Source: an uncultured Vampirovibrio sp. (lineage in GTDB: Bacteria > Cyanobacteriota > Vampirovibrionia > Gastranaerophilales > Gastranaerophilaceae). From it: a DNA stretch of 64,000 bases. The position numbers and the translations under genes are program-made. This document shows, piece by piece, positions 55,161 to 63,952 of this stretch. The notes beneath the pieces were generated by a model. That model saw nothing but the letters and a program-made list of their open reading frames with translations, made no database searches and was not told the origin of the DNA. The stretch spans positions 15,234 to 79,233 of the forward strand of contig CAJTWU010000004.1 in assembly GCA_910579975.1 (NCBI GenBank). The letters are read 5' to 3'. The first letter of the stretch is position 1; each line of letters opens with the position of its first letter.

Positions 55161-56903
55161 TTATTCAACATACTTGCCGTCAAAAAGGTCTAAAACCATT
55201 TTTTCCTGATCAGTTTCTTCTCTTTTGACCTCTTCTTTTTTCTCGACTGCGGGTTTTGGTTCTTCTTTTTTAGGTTGCGGTTGCGGTTCAGATACCGGCT
55301 GCTGAACAGGCTGCGGCTGAGGTTGAGGTTTTACTTCGATTTTAGTATCTCCGCTTTGAGCCAATCTTATCGTTACATTGACATCAGTTTTATTAAACAT
55401 TGTATTTGCAGCTTCAACAATAAGTTTTTTCTTATTTGTATCATTAACCTGGGTGACAAGTCGTTCGTTTTTAAATGTTATAATTACGCCATCTGCTGAT
55501 ATTTGAATCGGATTTGCAAGTTTCAACAGTGCCTGAGTCGAAGGACTTTTTATATTTGCAAGCAAACATTGCCATAAAGAAGCAATATCGTTGCCATCCG
55601 GTTTTTTAGAAATTGGCGGCGGCGTGAATGTTTCTTCAATCTTTGTAGGCATTGGTTGTGGTATGGGCTTAATTTCTTCTGCTTTTGGTGCCGGAGGAAT
55701 TGGCGATGGTCTTGTTACTACTTGTACAGGTGCTGATGGTGTGCATACAACACCGCCTTCAAGTGCTTTTATACGGTTTTGTAACTCTAAAAGCGTTGAA
55801 TTTTCGCTCATGTTCGCTAAATCAATTATACCGACTTCCAGCCATAAATGTTGATTTGTTGCAAGTTTTACTTCTTTTATATAATAGGAAATTCTTTCAA
55901 TCAAAAATACGATTTGCTGAACTTCAAGCTTTTCTTTTTGTGTTGAAAGTTCTTTAATTTGAGGTTCATTTAAACCTGTAAGTTCTACTAAAAGATTGTT
56001 CGAACAGGTTTTAACGATAAGAAGATTTTTAAAATACTCTGATAAGTTTGTGAGTATTTGTAATGGTTCATTACCTGAATTATAAATATTATTCAATAAT
56101 TCAATTGCGTTAGCATGATTAGAAGAAATAAGTTGTTCTGTAAGCTTAAACAGAATATCAAAAGAAATTCTACCTAAAACAGCATTAACATCTTCTGTTG
56201 TAATTTCTTTAGTTACGCCTAATAGACTTAGCTGGTCTAAAAGAGAGATACTATCTCTCATACCTCCCGCCGAGTTTTTAGCTATTGCAAAAAGAGCATC
56301 ATCTGTAATATTAATTTTTTCTTTATCAGAAATAAATCTCAAATGTTTGACAATATCTTCTGTTGTAATTCTTCTAAAATCAAATCTTTGGCATCGGCTT
56401 TTTATGGTATCAAGAACTTTGTGTACTTCTGTTGTTGCAAGAATAAAAATAACATTTTCGGGCGGTTCTTCCAATGTTTTTAAAAGCGCATTAAAGGCAT
56501 GGTTAGTGAGCATGTGAACTTCATCTATAATATAGATTTTGTATTTGCCGTTTACGGGAACATATTGAACTTTTTCTAAAATGCTTTGTGCATCTTCGAC
56601 TTTTCGATTACTTGCGGCATCAATTTCTATTACATCTATTGGAATAGAGTTTGCAATGTCGTTGCAGCTTTCACATTCTCCACAAGGATGGATTGTAGGA
56701 CCATTTTTGCAGTTCAAAGATTTTGCTAAAATTCTTGCAGTAGATGTTTTACCAGTTCCTCTTGGGCCGGTAAACAAATATGCGTGAGAAATTTTTCCAA
56801 GTTCAATTGCGCTTGTAAGTGTTTTTTTTATGTGCTCTTGTCCTACAAGAGTTTCCAAAGTTTGTGGACGATATTTTCTATATAAAGGTGTGTAGTTGCT
56901 CAT
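55161..56903 (-). CDS. dnaX: DNA polymerase III subunit tau/gamma
   Basis: A 580-residue clamp-loader ATPase. Walker A GPRGTGKT (46-53), zinc ligands C65, C74, C77 and C80, Walker B DEVH (127-130), sensor LATTEVHKVLDTIKSRCQRF. The tail after about residue 390 is Pro/Glu/Lys-rich (two stretches with PQPQPQP-type repeats) and binds polymerase and helicase. No programmed frameshift heptamer is in the right phase. On the minus strand TGA-TAAACT ends six bases before the ATG: leaderless. Divergent from the amidase gene, with 28 bases between start codons. Confidence 0.95.
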   Translation of the reverse strand: MSNYTPLYRKYRPQTLETLVGQEHIKKTLTSAIELGKISHAYLFTGPRGTGKTSTARILAKSLNCKNGPTIHPCGECESCNDIANSIPIDVIEIDAASNRKVEDAQSILEKVQYVPVNGKYKIYIIDEVHMLTNHAFNALLKTLEEPPENVIFILATTEVHKVLDTIKSRCQRFDFRRITTEDIVKHLRFISDKEKINITDDALFAIAKNSAGGMRDSISLLDQLSLLGVTKEITTEDVNAVLGRISFDILFKLTEQLISSNHANAIELLNNIYNSGNEPLQILTNLSEYFKNLLIVKTCSNNLLVELTGLNEPQIKELSTQKEKLEVQQIVFLIERISYYIKEVKLATNQHLWLEVGIIDLANMSENSTLLELQNRIKALEGGVVCTPSAPVQVVTRPSPIPPAPKAEEIKPIPQPMPTKIEETFTPPPISKKPDGNDIASLWQCLLANIKSPSTQALLKLANPIQISADGVIITFKNERLVTQVNDTNKKKLIVEAANTMFNKTDVNVTIRLAQSGDTKIEVKPQPQPQPVQQPVSEPQPQPKKEEPKPAVEKKEEVKREETDQEKMVLDLFDGKYVE

Positions 56904-56924
56904 ATAATCAGTTTATCATAAAAT
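56896..56924 (+). promoter_or_regulatory. Promoter of the amidase gene, leaderless
   Basis: TTGCTC (56896-56901), 17 bases, TAAAAT (56919-56924), then seven bases to ATG at 56932. The promoter lies partly inside the dnaX 5' end. Confidence 0.6.
56910..56918 (-). promoter_or_regulatory. Extended -10 of dnaX, leaderless
   Basis: Minus-strand TGA TAAACT (56910-56918), six bases, ATG at 56903. Confidence 0.55.
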
Positions 56925-56931
56925 TAAAAGC

Positions 56932-58248
56932 ATGAGAGGACTTTTATTTTTATTATCACTTTTGTTGTTTTCAGGGCAAGTTTTTGCTTATGACTTGGTT
57001 TTGCCAAGAGAAAAAAAATCTACAGTAAGCTCTAACTATGCTTTTTTTGTAGGTAAAGCTAAAAATACGGAAGTTATTACGATTAATGATGAAAAAGTTT
57101 TTGTTGCTTCTAATGGTGCTTTTGCACATTCTGTAAAGCTAAAAGATGGCGAAAACAGAATTGTTGTTAAATCTAATTTTAGTACTCAAGTCTATAAATT
57201 CACCAGGAAAAAATCTTGTGTTTCTGCAAAGCCTGTTTTTGTCCCGTTTGAGGCTAAAAAATATAAAGTAAAAAAAGATAACACGCCGCTCAGAAGCACA
57301 CCAATTGATTATGGTATGAACAGAATTTCGCATTTGTTTAAAGATACAGTATTAATTTTGGATGGTTCACAAGGTGATTTCTATAGAGTCAAACTTTCAA
57401 AAAATAAAACTGCATGGATTATGAAATCAGCTGTTGAAGAGTTTGATTGTGATTGTTTTGTGCCGCAGTTTGTAACAATGAACAGTGAAACCTTCAAGAA
57501 TGCTTCTTTGCATATAATTGAGTTTACAGGAAAACTTCCTTATACAATAGATGAAACAGATGATGAAATAATATTTAAGGTCTACAATCCTTTTCAATCA
57601 GAAGACTCTGTTTATACGTTAAATATAAAAAAGCCTGAAAAATATTCATACAAAACAGAATTATGCGATGGCAAATACAGTTTTAAAATTAATCACCTTC
57701 CAGAACAATGGACTGTTGTTATTGACCCGGGGCACGGCGGTTCTGAAAAAGGTGCTATTGGATGCCTTGGCGATAAAGAAAAAGATATTAATCTGCAAAT
57801 AGCTTTTGAATTAAAAGAAATTCTTACTCAAAAAGGTATAAACGCAGTTATGACACGTGAGTGTGATGCAAATGTTTCTTTAGATGACAGGGTTAAATTA
57901 GCACACGATAACTGTGCAAATATTTTTGTCAGCATTCATCTTAACTCAATTCCTGATATAAAAATGGATGTTCACAAAAATCGCGGTACGAGTGTTTATT
58001 ACTATAATCCTAATTCAAAAGAACTTGCTAAATCAGTACAAAATTCTGTTACTGCAATAACAGGCACACGCCGTGATGGAGTAAGAACTGCTAGTTTTGC
58101 AGTAATAAGACCGACGGATTATGTAGGAATTCTTGTTGAAACAGCTTACATGACAAATCCTTTGGATAGTGTTCTATATAAATCAGAAAGTTTTGCTAAA
58201 AATACTGCTCAAGGTATTGCAGATGGCATTCTTCATTTTGTTAACTGA
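56932..58248 (+). CDS. N-acetylmuramoyl-L-alanine amidase (Amidase_3/AmiC type)
   Basis: A 438-residue exported cell-wall hydrolase. Signal peptide (ends VFAYD, about residue 19), an N-terminal strand-rich region with several cysteines (KKSCVSAKP; EFDCDCFVP) and an SH3-like part (PLRSTPIDYGMNRISHLFKDTVLILDGSQGDFYRVKL). The C-terminal zinc amidase follows: VVIDPGHGGSEKGAIG (His), EKDINLQIA (Glu), FVSIHLNS (His), and ILVETAYMTNP (catalytic Glu). It cleaves stem peptides from muramic acid, often for daughter-cell separation. The 3' end overlaps the convergent YjbR gene by 16 bases. Confidence 0.93.
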   Translation: MRGLLFLLSLLLFSGQVFAYDLVLPREKKSTVSSNYAFFVGKAKNTEVITINDEKVFVASNGAFAHSVKLKDGENRIVVKSNFSTQVYKFTRKKSCVSAKPVFVPFEAKKYKVKKDNTPLRSTPIDYGMNRISHLFKDTVLILDGSQGDFYRVKLSKNKTAWIMKSAVEEFDCDCFVPQFVTMNSETFKNASLHIIEFTGKLPYTIDETDDEIIFKVYNPFQSEDSVYTLNIKKPEKYSYKTELCDGKYSFKINHLPEQWTVVIDPGHGGSEKGAIGCLGDKEKDINLQIAFELKEILTQKGINAVMTRECDANVSLDDRVKLAHDNCANIFVSIHLNSIPDIKMDVHKNRGTSVYYYNPNSKELAKSVQNSVTAITGTRRDGVRTASFAVIRPTDYVGILVETAYMTNPLDSVLYKSESFAKNTAQGIADGILHFVN

Positions 58249-58586
58249 TAACTATGTTCAATCAAATCCTTTAAATCTTCATCTGGAAATTTCCCGTCTA
58301 AAGTAATTGTTATCCAGTGGGTTTTATTCATGTGATAAGCCGGATATGCTCCTTCACGCTCTTTGAGTTCATTTACCCAAATCGGGTCGCATTTTAAATC
58401 GATTACATCAATTCTTCCTTCTTCTTCAATTCCAAGTCGTGTTTTAAGGGGGTTCATTATAATTCCATACCATTTTCTCCCGTTAATATGCCTTAAAACA
58501 GCTACATCAGGATAGTCTTCCCAAAGATATTCAGGTTCAGTGTTATATTTTTTCTTAACATATTTAAGTACATCTGCGCGTTTCAT
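58233..58586 (-). CDS. MmcQ/YjbR-family DNA-binding-like protein
   Basis: A 117-residue protein with the family's core: YLWEDYPDVAVLRHINGRKWYGIIM, IDVIDLKCDPIWVNELKEREGAYPAYHMNKTHWITITLDGKFPDEDLKDLIEHSY. Members have a CyaY-like fold and no clear enzymatic role. TATAAT (58596-58601, minus strand) ends nine bases before the ATG, so its leader would be only about 2-3 bases long. Confidence 0.9.
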   Translation of the reverse strand: MKRADVLKYVKKKYNTEPEYLWEDYPDVAVLRHINGRKWYGIIMNPLKTRLGIEEEGRIDVIDLKCDPIWVNELKEREGAYPAYHMNKTHWITITLDGKFPDEDLKDLIEHSYQLTK

Positions 58587-58631
58587 GGTATTTTTATTAT
58601 ATAATGAAATAAAAAACGGAGAAATATAAAT

Positions 58632-60608
58632 ATGAGCAAATATTTGTTGGAAGTAGGTGTAGAAGAATTACCTTATAAATTTATACCAATGGCAATCAGT
58701 CAGTTGGAAAACGGGTTCAAAACTTTTTTAGACTCAAATAATGTTAAGTTTGATAAAATCAATGTTATGGCAACTCCTCGTCGTCTTGCCGTTATTATAG
58801 AAGGACTATCAGACTCTCAGCCTGATTTGGAAAAAGTTGTTAAAGGTCCTATTGCAACAGTTGCTTATGATGAAAATAAAAATTTAACTAAAGCCGGCGA
58901 AGGTTTTGCTAAGAAAAACGGCGTTAGTGTAAATGATTTATATGTAGAAGATAATTACCTTTATGCAAAAATTTCAATCAAAGGTAAAAATACAAAAGAA
59001 TTATTGCAAGATAATGTTCCACAAATTTTTGCAAAACTTCAAGGTCCTCATTTTATGAGATGGGCATCTAATGATGTTAAGTTCTCAAGACCAATCCGCT
59101 GGGTGCTTTCAATTCTTGATGGCGAAGAAGTGAAAATCAAAATTATCGACAAAGAATCTTCAAATATAACTAACGGTCATAGATTTTCAACTCAAAATAT
59201 TGTAATTAATAATCCAGATGAATATGTGGCAAAACTTCGTGAGGCTCATGTTATTGTTGACCCTGTTGAACGTCGCGAAAGAATTTTAGAAGTTACCCGA
59301 AATGAAGCTGAAAAACTAAACGCAGTAACTAAAATTTCTGATGATTTGTTGGAAGAAGTTACTTTTATTGTTGAGTATCCTGTTGCTGTTACTTGTAATT
59401 TTGATGAAGAATTTCTTACAATTCCTCAAGAGGTTGCTGTTACGGTTATGGAAACCCATCAAAGATACTTTGCGCTTTATACCCGGGAAGGGAAATTAAC
59501 TAATAAGTTCGTAACGATTACAAACTATATAGGAAATGAATTTGAAAATATTAAAGCCGGTAATTTAAGAGTTATCAAAGCTCGTCTTGATGATGCCGTA
59601 TTCTTCTTTAAAGAAGATACAAAAAAACCTTTGGAAGCTTATGTGGAAAATCTTAAAGGTATGACTTTCCAAAAAGGTATGGGTTCGGTTTATGATAAAA
59701 CTCAAAGAATTGTTAAGCTTGCTGAAAAACTTAATCCTGATGAAACTGTTAAAAGAACAGCAGAGCTTTGCAAAGCTGATTTGGCTACAAACCTTGTATT
59801 TGAATTCACTGAACTACAAGGATTTATCGGAGCTGATTATGCAAGAGTTTCTGGTGAAAAGCCGGAGGTATCTGAAGGTATAAAAGAACACTATTTCCCT
59901 TTAAATGCAGATAGCGAAACTGCTAAATCTGTTGAAGGTCAAGTTGTTGGTATTGCTGATAAAATTGATACAATTTGTGCCGTTTTTGCAGCCGGTAAAA
60001 AACCTACCGGTTCTTCAGATCCGCTTGGAGTAAGACGTGCCGCTCTTGGTATTATTAAGACAATTATTGAACATAATTTGAAAATTAATTTATCAAAACT
60101 TATTGATGATACTTTAGAATTGCTTCCTGTAAAATCAGACTGTAAAGCTGATGTAGAAGAGTTCTTTGTTCAAAGATTAATTATTTTCCTTGCAAATGAT
60201 TATAAAAAAGAAGTTCTGGAAGCATGTGCTTCTAAAAACCCTTGTGAAGATTTATGCGATTATGTTTCAAGAGTAAAAGCTGTTTCAACATTAAATGACG
60301 AAAAACTTCTTGAAAATGCTAACAGAGTATTAAGAATTTTAAAAGACGAAGTAAACAATAAAATCGATACTTCATTATTTGCTCTTGAAGCTGAAAATAA
60401 TCTTTTCAAATCTGTTGAAGCAATTTCGTTTAACGGTGATTATGCTCAATACTTACAAGAACTTATTAAAATCAATCCTGTTGTTACTAAATTCTTTGAT
60501 GATGTTCTTGTCATGGATAAAGATGAAAGAATTAAAAATAATCGATTAGCACTATTGAATGAACTCAAAAATAAGTATATAATACTAACAGATTTCTCCC
60601 GTATGTAA
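58632..60608 (+). CDS. glyS: Glycyl-tRNA synthetase, beta subunit
   Basis: A 658-residue tRNA-binding subunit of the bacterial alpha2beta2 GlyRS. N-terminal LLEVGVEELPYKFI, ATPRRLAV, GPHFMRWASNDVKFSRPIRWVLSILDGE, and THQRYFALYTREGKLTNKFVTITNYIG are all characteristic. The HD-like region (ELQGFIGADYARVSGE ... EHYFPLNAD) and a DALR-type anticodon-binding C-terminus (FFDDVLVMDKDERIKNNRLALLNEL) follow. glyQ is not adjacent. CGGAGAA precedes the ATG. Confidence 0.96.
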   Translation: MSKYLLEVGVEELPYKFIPMAISQLENGFKTFLDSNNVKFDKINVMATPRRLAVIIEGLSDSQPDLEKVVKGPIATVAYDENKNLTKAGEGFAKKNGVSVNDLYVEDNYLYAKISIKGKNTKELLQDNVPQIFAKLQGPHFMRWASNDVKFSRPIRWVLSILDGEEVKIKIIDKESSNITNGHRFSTQNIVINNPDEYVAKLREAHVIVDPVERRERILEVTRNEAEKLNAVTKISDDLLEEVTFIVEYPVAVTCNFDEEFLTIPQEVAVTVMETHQRYFALYTREGKLTNKFVTITNYIGNEFENIKAGNLRVIKARLDDAVFFFKEDTKKPLEAYVENLKGMTFQKGMGSVYDKTQRIVKLAEKLNPDETVKRTAELCKADLATNLVFEFTELQGFIGADYARVSGEKPEVSEGIKEHYFPLNADSETAKSVEGQVVGIADKIDTICAVFAAGKKPTGSSDPLGVRRAALGIIKTIIEHNLKINLSKLIDDTLELLPVKSDCKADVEEFFVQRLIIFLANDYKKEVLEACASKNPCEDLCDYVSRVKAVSTLNDEKLLENANRVLRILKDEVNNKIDTSLFALEAENNLFKSVEAISFNGDYAQYLQELIKINPVVTKFFDDVLVMDKDERIKNNRLALLNELKNKYIILTDFSRM

Positions 60609-60699
60609 AGAATTGTTACAGCTCGGAGAAAAAGAGTCAATTTTTATCTTGACAGCACTTTAATATGGTACAAAGTGAAGTTAGTGAAGGAAGGTCAAT

Positions 60700-61002
60700 A
60701 TGTTTAACCTTAAATTCTTAAAATCTTTAAAAGAAGCAATGAACCCAAAAGCTAGTCTTTTGACATTTTCGCAAGGTCAAAGAGAAGCTAATGAGGAATA
60801 TATAAAGTCTCTGTCCAGTACAGAACTTAAAATCAAATCTGACGAACAAAGGTTGGAAGCAATGGTCAGACAACAATTGAAGGAAGAATTCCCGAATATC
60901 GAGAAAAGCTCTTCATACGACTTACTGGTTGATGCAGTCATCCATAATTACAAGTCAAAACAGCTTCAAGCCGCCGATGACTCAATAGCAAAAGCTGAAT
61001 AG
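60700..61002 (+). CDS. Small conserved helical protein
   Basis: A 100-residue soluble protein: MFNLKFLKSLKEAMNPKASLLTF then acidic/basic amphipathic helices (GQREANEEYIKSLSSTELKIKSDEQRLEAMVRQQLKEEFPNIE) and a Gln/Ala-rich tail. No domain recognised. GGAAGG is a good ribosome site; TTGACA lies at about 60650. Own terminator. Confidence 0.65.
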   Translation: MFNLKFLKSLKEAMNPKASLLTFSQGQREANEEYIKSLSSTELKIKSDEQRLEAMVRQQLKEEFPNIEKSSSYDLLVDAVIHNYKSKQLQAADDSIAKAE

Positions 61003-61023
61003 TAAATAGTCATCAAATGTTTT

Positions 61024-61055
61024 TAAAAACCAACTGTTGTTACAGCTGGTTTTTT
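61024..61055 (+). terminator. Terminator of the 60700 gene
   Basis: AAAACCA-A-CTG / CAG-C-TGGTTTT stem with one internal mismatch, loop TTGTTA, followed by T run; overlaps the stop codon of the convergent lysR-type gene (61040). Confidence 0.7.
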
Positions 61056-61927
61056 AGTTTTTCCAGAAATAATTTTGCAGCCGGTGAAAATACCTGATTT
61101 TTCTTCCAAACAACATCTAAACTTGATTCAAGCTTTGGATAAAGTGGTATAAAACATAACTCGCTTTCAAGTGATGTATTTGCAAGCTTATCTAAAGTTA
61201 CTGCATAACCAACACCGGCTTTAACTAAAATTGCAGCGTTATAAATAAGATTGTAGGTGGCTGTAATATTTAGTTTATCAAATTCTTCTCCAAACCAGTC
61301 CAGAAATCCGCTTTCAGCAGAATATTTAGGAGACATTTGTCTGGAAGCAATTAGTGGTAAATCTTTTAAATCATTTAATTGAATGAGCTGATTATATGCT
61401 AAAGGGCTGTCTTTTCTCATTACAACACCCCATGTATCCTTTTCGGGCATGGGTAAATGGTCATATTTAGAGAGGTCAATAGGTTGGATTAATATTCCAA
61501 AATCCAATAATCCTCTATCCAGTTTTTCTGTTACATCTTCTGCATTACCGCTGTAAAGATGGAATTTTATATCAGGATAATCTGTTTGGATTTCTTTTAT
61601 TATTTTTGCAAGGTATTTCATAGACTCTGTTTCTCCTGAGCCAATATAAATATCTCCGGCAAATACATCTTTGATTGATTTAAACTCGTTTTCGGTTTTT
61701 TCAACCATTTCAATAATTTCTTCGGCACGTTTTTTTAGCAACATTCCTTCTTGTGTAAGAGTAACTTGATATTTACCTCTTTTCAAAAGTTTTTGACCAA
61801 GTTCTTTTTCTAAATCTTGTAATTGTCGTGTTAAGGTGGGCTGCGTTAAGTGTAAAGTATTTGCAGCTCTTGTTATTGAGCCTTCACGTGCTACTGCTAA
61901 AAAATATTTTAATACGCGGATTTCCAT
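61040..61927 (-). CDS. LysR-family transcriptional regulator
   Basis: A 295-residue regulator: N-terminal winged HTH (LKYFLAVAREGSITRAANTLHLTQPTLTRQLQDLEKELGQKLLKRG), then a two-lobed periplasmic-binding-protein-like effector domain. Leaderless mRNA: TATTAT six bases before ATG on the minus strand. It is divergent from two alpha/beta hydrolase genes, the usual arrangement for a LysR target, and the intergenic region carries a perfect 11-bp inverted repeat (61946-61972). Confidence 0.93.
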   Translation of the reverse strand: MEIRVLKYFLAVAREGSITRAANTLHLTQPTLTRQLQDLEKELGQKLLKRGKYQVTLTQEGMLLKKRAEEIIEMVEKTENEFKSIKDVFAGDIYIGSGETESMKYLAKIIKEIQTDYPDIKFHLYSGNAEDVTEKLDRGLLDFGILIQPIDLSKYDHLPMPEKDTWGVVMRKDSPLAYNQLIQLNDLKDLPLIASRQMSPKYSAESGFLDWFGEEFDKLNITATYNLIYNAAILVKAGVGYAVTLDKLANTSLESELCFIPLYPKLESSLDVVWKKNQVFSPAAKLFLEKLKNQL

Positions 61928-61933
61928 AAAAGT

Positions 61934-61939
61934 ATAATA
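61934..61939 (-). promoter_or_regulatory. -10 element of the lysR-type gene, leaderless
   Basis: Minus-strand TATTAT (61934-61939), six bases, ATG at 61927. Confidence 0.5.
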
Positions 61940-61945
61940 GCGTTT

Positions 61946-61972
61946 TTAAATATGCTCGTCAAGCATATTTAA
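61946..61972. promoter_or_regulatory. Inverted repeat, candidate LysR operator
   Basis: TTAAATATGCT-CGTCA-AGCATATTTAA is a perfect 11-bp-arm palindrome between the divergent lysR-type and hydrolase genes, just upstream of the LysR -10. It fits a dimer recognition site. Confidence 0.6.
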
Positions 61973-62123
61973 TTATGTAATATAAGTATTTGCTATTTTT
62001 GGATAATGGTAAATAATACTATTATGAAAAATAAAAATATAGTGAATTGCAAGTTTGCCGGACAAGCTGTTGCTGAACTTATTAGATAAGATGCAATTAT
62101 GAAATGCAAAGGAGTGGTTAATT

Positions 62124-62987
62124 TTGGATATATTACGTGTTAGAACCCCAAGAGGTTTAGAGCTTGTAGGAACATTATTTCTTGCTGAAAAGTCGGATAA
62201 AGTTTTGATAATGATGACCGGTATTTGTTCAAATGTTTTTCAGAATGAACTTTTGTATGCAACAGGGAAGTTATTAAGTGAAAACGGTATTACGGTTATT
62301 ATTGCTCATGCTCATGATTCTTTTTCGTGTTTTTCTTATACAGATTTTTCGATTGGTAAACAAAGAACCAAGGGCGTATTTAATGATGATTTTAATATGG
62401 TTTATGAAGATGTTGAAAGTTATGTAAAGTATGCAAAAGATATGGGATTTAAAAATATAATCCTTGCCGGACACTCGCTCGGGTCTAACAAAGTTATACA
62501 TTATCTTGGAAATACTTCTGATAATTATGTAGATTATTTTATAGTATCTTCTCCGGTGGATATTATGCATTGGTTTGACGTTATGCCAAATATTAAAGAG
62601 TGTTTCAGTCTTGCTAAAAATTGGATTGAAACAGGTCGCGGAGATGACATTTTGCCGTTTTTATTTGGCGGATTTTCACCAATGACTGCAAATACTGTTT
62701 TAGGGTTCTATAATGCTTATAATCTCAAAAATTGTCCTGTTTTGAGCAGAGAAGGTGAAACAGAGTCTTTATATAATATAAAACCGCATGGAACATTTAT
62801 TATAGGTTCTAAAGATTCAGTAACTGGCGATAGCCCTAAAAGATTTATGGAAAAATTAAATTCATGGACCAGAGAACCTGAGCGTAACAGAGTAATTGAG
62901 ATTGAAGGCGGTTCACATATTTTTTACGGTAAACATGATATATATGCTCAAACATTGCTTGATTGTGTTAGTGAGGTCTTTGTATGA
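62124..62987 (+). CDS. Alpha/beta hydrolase, likely LysR-regulated
   Basis: TTG start with AAAGGAG about nine bases upstream; 287 residues. Nucleophile elbow AGHSLGSNK (Ser near residue 117), HGTFIIGSKDS with the acid-residue loop, and GGSHIFYGKHD with the likely catalytic His near the C-terminus. The serine hydrolase superfamily includes esterases and fungal-type siderophore esterases (DUF1749-like); the substrate is unknown. It overlaps the next hydrolase by 4 bases (ATGA). Confidence 0.85.
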   Translation: MDILRVRTPRGLELVGTLFLAEKSDKVLIMMTGICSNVFQNELLYATGKLLSENGITVIIAHAHDSFSCFSYTDFSIGKQRTKGVFNDDFNMVYEDVESYVKYAKDMGFKNIILAGHSLGSNKVIHYLGNTSDNYVDYFIVSSPVDIMHWFDVMPNIKECFSLAKNWIETGRGDDILPFLFGGFSPMTANTVLGFYNAYNLKNCPVLSREGETESLYNIKPHGTFIIGSKDSVTGDSPKRFMEKLNSWTREPERNRVIEIEGGSHIFYGKHDIYAQTLLDCVSEVFV

Positions 62988-63952
62988 GATATGTAATAAT
63001 TCTTTTAGTAATTTTAGGAGGTTTGTTTATGGTTACTAATCAAAAAGATTATGAAAAAGTCCATTTTAAAAATCGTTATGGAATAACTCTTGCCGGTGAT
63101 TTGTATTTGCCGCAAGAAGTTAATGCTAAACTCCCGGCAATAGCTATTTCAGGGCCATTTGGTGCGGTTAAAGAGCAAGCATCCGTTCTTTATGCGCGGG
63201 AAATGGCAAAAAGAGGATTTATCACATTGGCATTTGACCCTTCATATACCGGAGAAAGCGGTGGAGAGCCAAGAGATGTAGCTTCTCCGGATATAAATAC
63301 GGAAGATTTTAGTGCTGCAGTTGATTTTTTAAGTAATCATCCTAAAGTTGACCCTGAAAAAATCGGAATTATTGGTATTTGCGGTTTTGGAGGTATGGGC
63401 TTGAATGCAGCTGCAATGGATACAAGAATTAAGGCAACGGTTACTTCTACAATGTATGATATGAGTCGGGTTAATGCTAATGGCTACTTCGATAAGATGG
63501 AAGCAGAAAATCGCTATGTATTAAGAGAAACTCTCAATAAACAAAGAACAGAAGATTTTAAAAATGTTACTTATGCTAAAGGAAGTGGACTTCCAGATAA
63601 GTTAAATGGTGATGAACCACAATTTGTAAAGGAATATTGGGAATATTATAAAACTCCGAGAGGATTTCATCCTCGTTCGATTAATTCTAACGGGAATTGG
63701 AATATGACTTCTTCATTATCATTTATGAATATGCCAATTTTAGCTTATAGTAATGAAATAAAAAATGCAGTTTTAATGATACATGGTGAGAATGCGCATA
63801 GCAAATATTTTTCAATAGATGCATTCAAGAAATTAAAAGGTAATAACAAAGAATTATTGATAATAGAAGAGGCTAACCATGTTGATTTGTATGATAACCT
63901 CGAAAAAATTCCTTTTGATAAAATAGAGAAATTTTTTAAAGAAAATTTGTAA
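62984..63952 (+). CDS. Alpha/beta hydrolase (dienelactone-hydrolase/YcjY-like)
   Basis: A 322-residue protein. Motifs: SGPFGAVKEQASVLYAREMAKRGFITLAFDPSYTGESGG, nucleophile region GIIGICGFGGMGLNAAAMDTRI (a Cys where many hydrolases have Ser), MIHGENAHSKYFS with the acid, and EEANHVDLYDNLEKIP with the His. From the first ATG the protein starts with a hydrophobic stretch (MRYVIILLVILGGLFM) that would anchor it. However, AGGAGG seven bases before the ATG at 63029 is the best ribosome site and would give a soluble form lacking it. Coupled to the previous hydrolase. Confidence 0.85.
   Translation: MRYVIILLVILGGLFMVTNQKDYEKVHFKNRYGITLAGDLYLPQEVNAKLPAIAISGPFGAVKEQASVLYAREMAKRGFITLAFDPSYTGESGGEPRDVASPDINTEDFSAAVDFLSNHPKVDPEKIGIIGICGFGGMGLNAAAMDTRIKATVTSTMYDMSRVNANGYFDKMEAENRYVLRETLNKQRTEDFKNVTYAKGSGLPDKLNGDEPQFVKEYWEYYKTPRGFHPRSINSNGNWNMTSSLSFMNMPILAYSNEIKNAVLMIHGENAHSKYFSIDAFKKLKGNNKELLIIEEANHVDLYDNLEKIPFDKIEKFFKENL

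Noticed and set aside
55161..55600. Possible dnaX programmed -1 frameshift (A-rich stretches in the C-terminal part)
   Set aside because: The AAAAAAG stretches are in the wrong reading phase for an A AAA AAG slip site, and no stable hairpin or upstream Shine-Dalgarno-like sequence follows.
62024..62089. 21-codon mini-ORF upstream of the first hydrolase
   Set aside because: Could be a leader peptide, but there is no clear ribosome site and no conserved pattern; not called.
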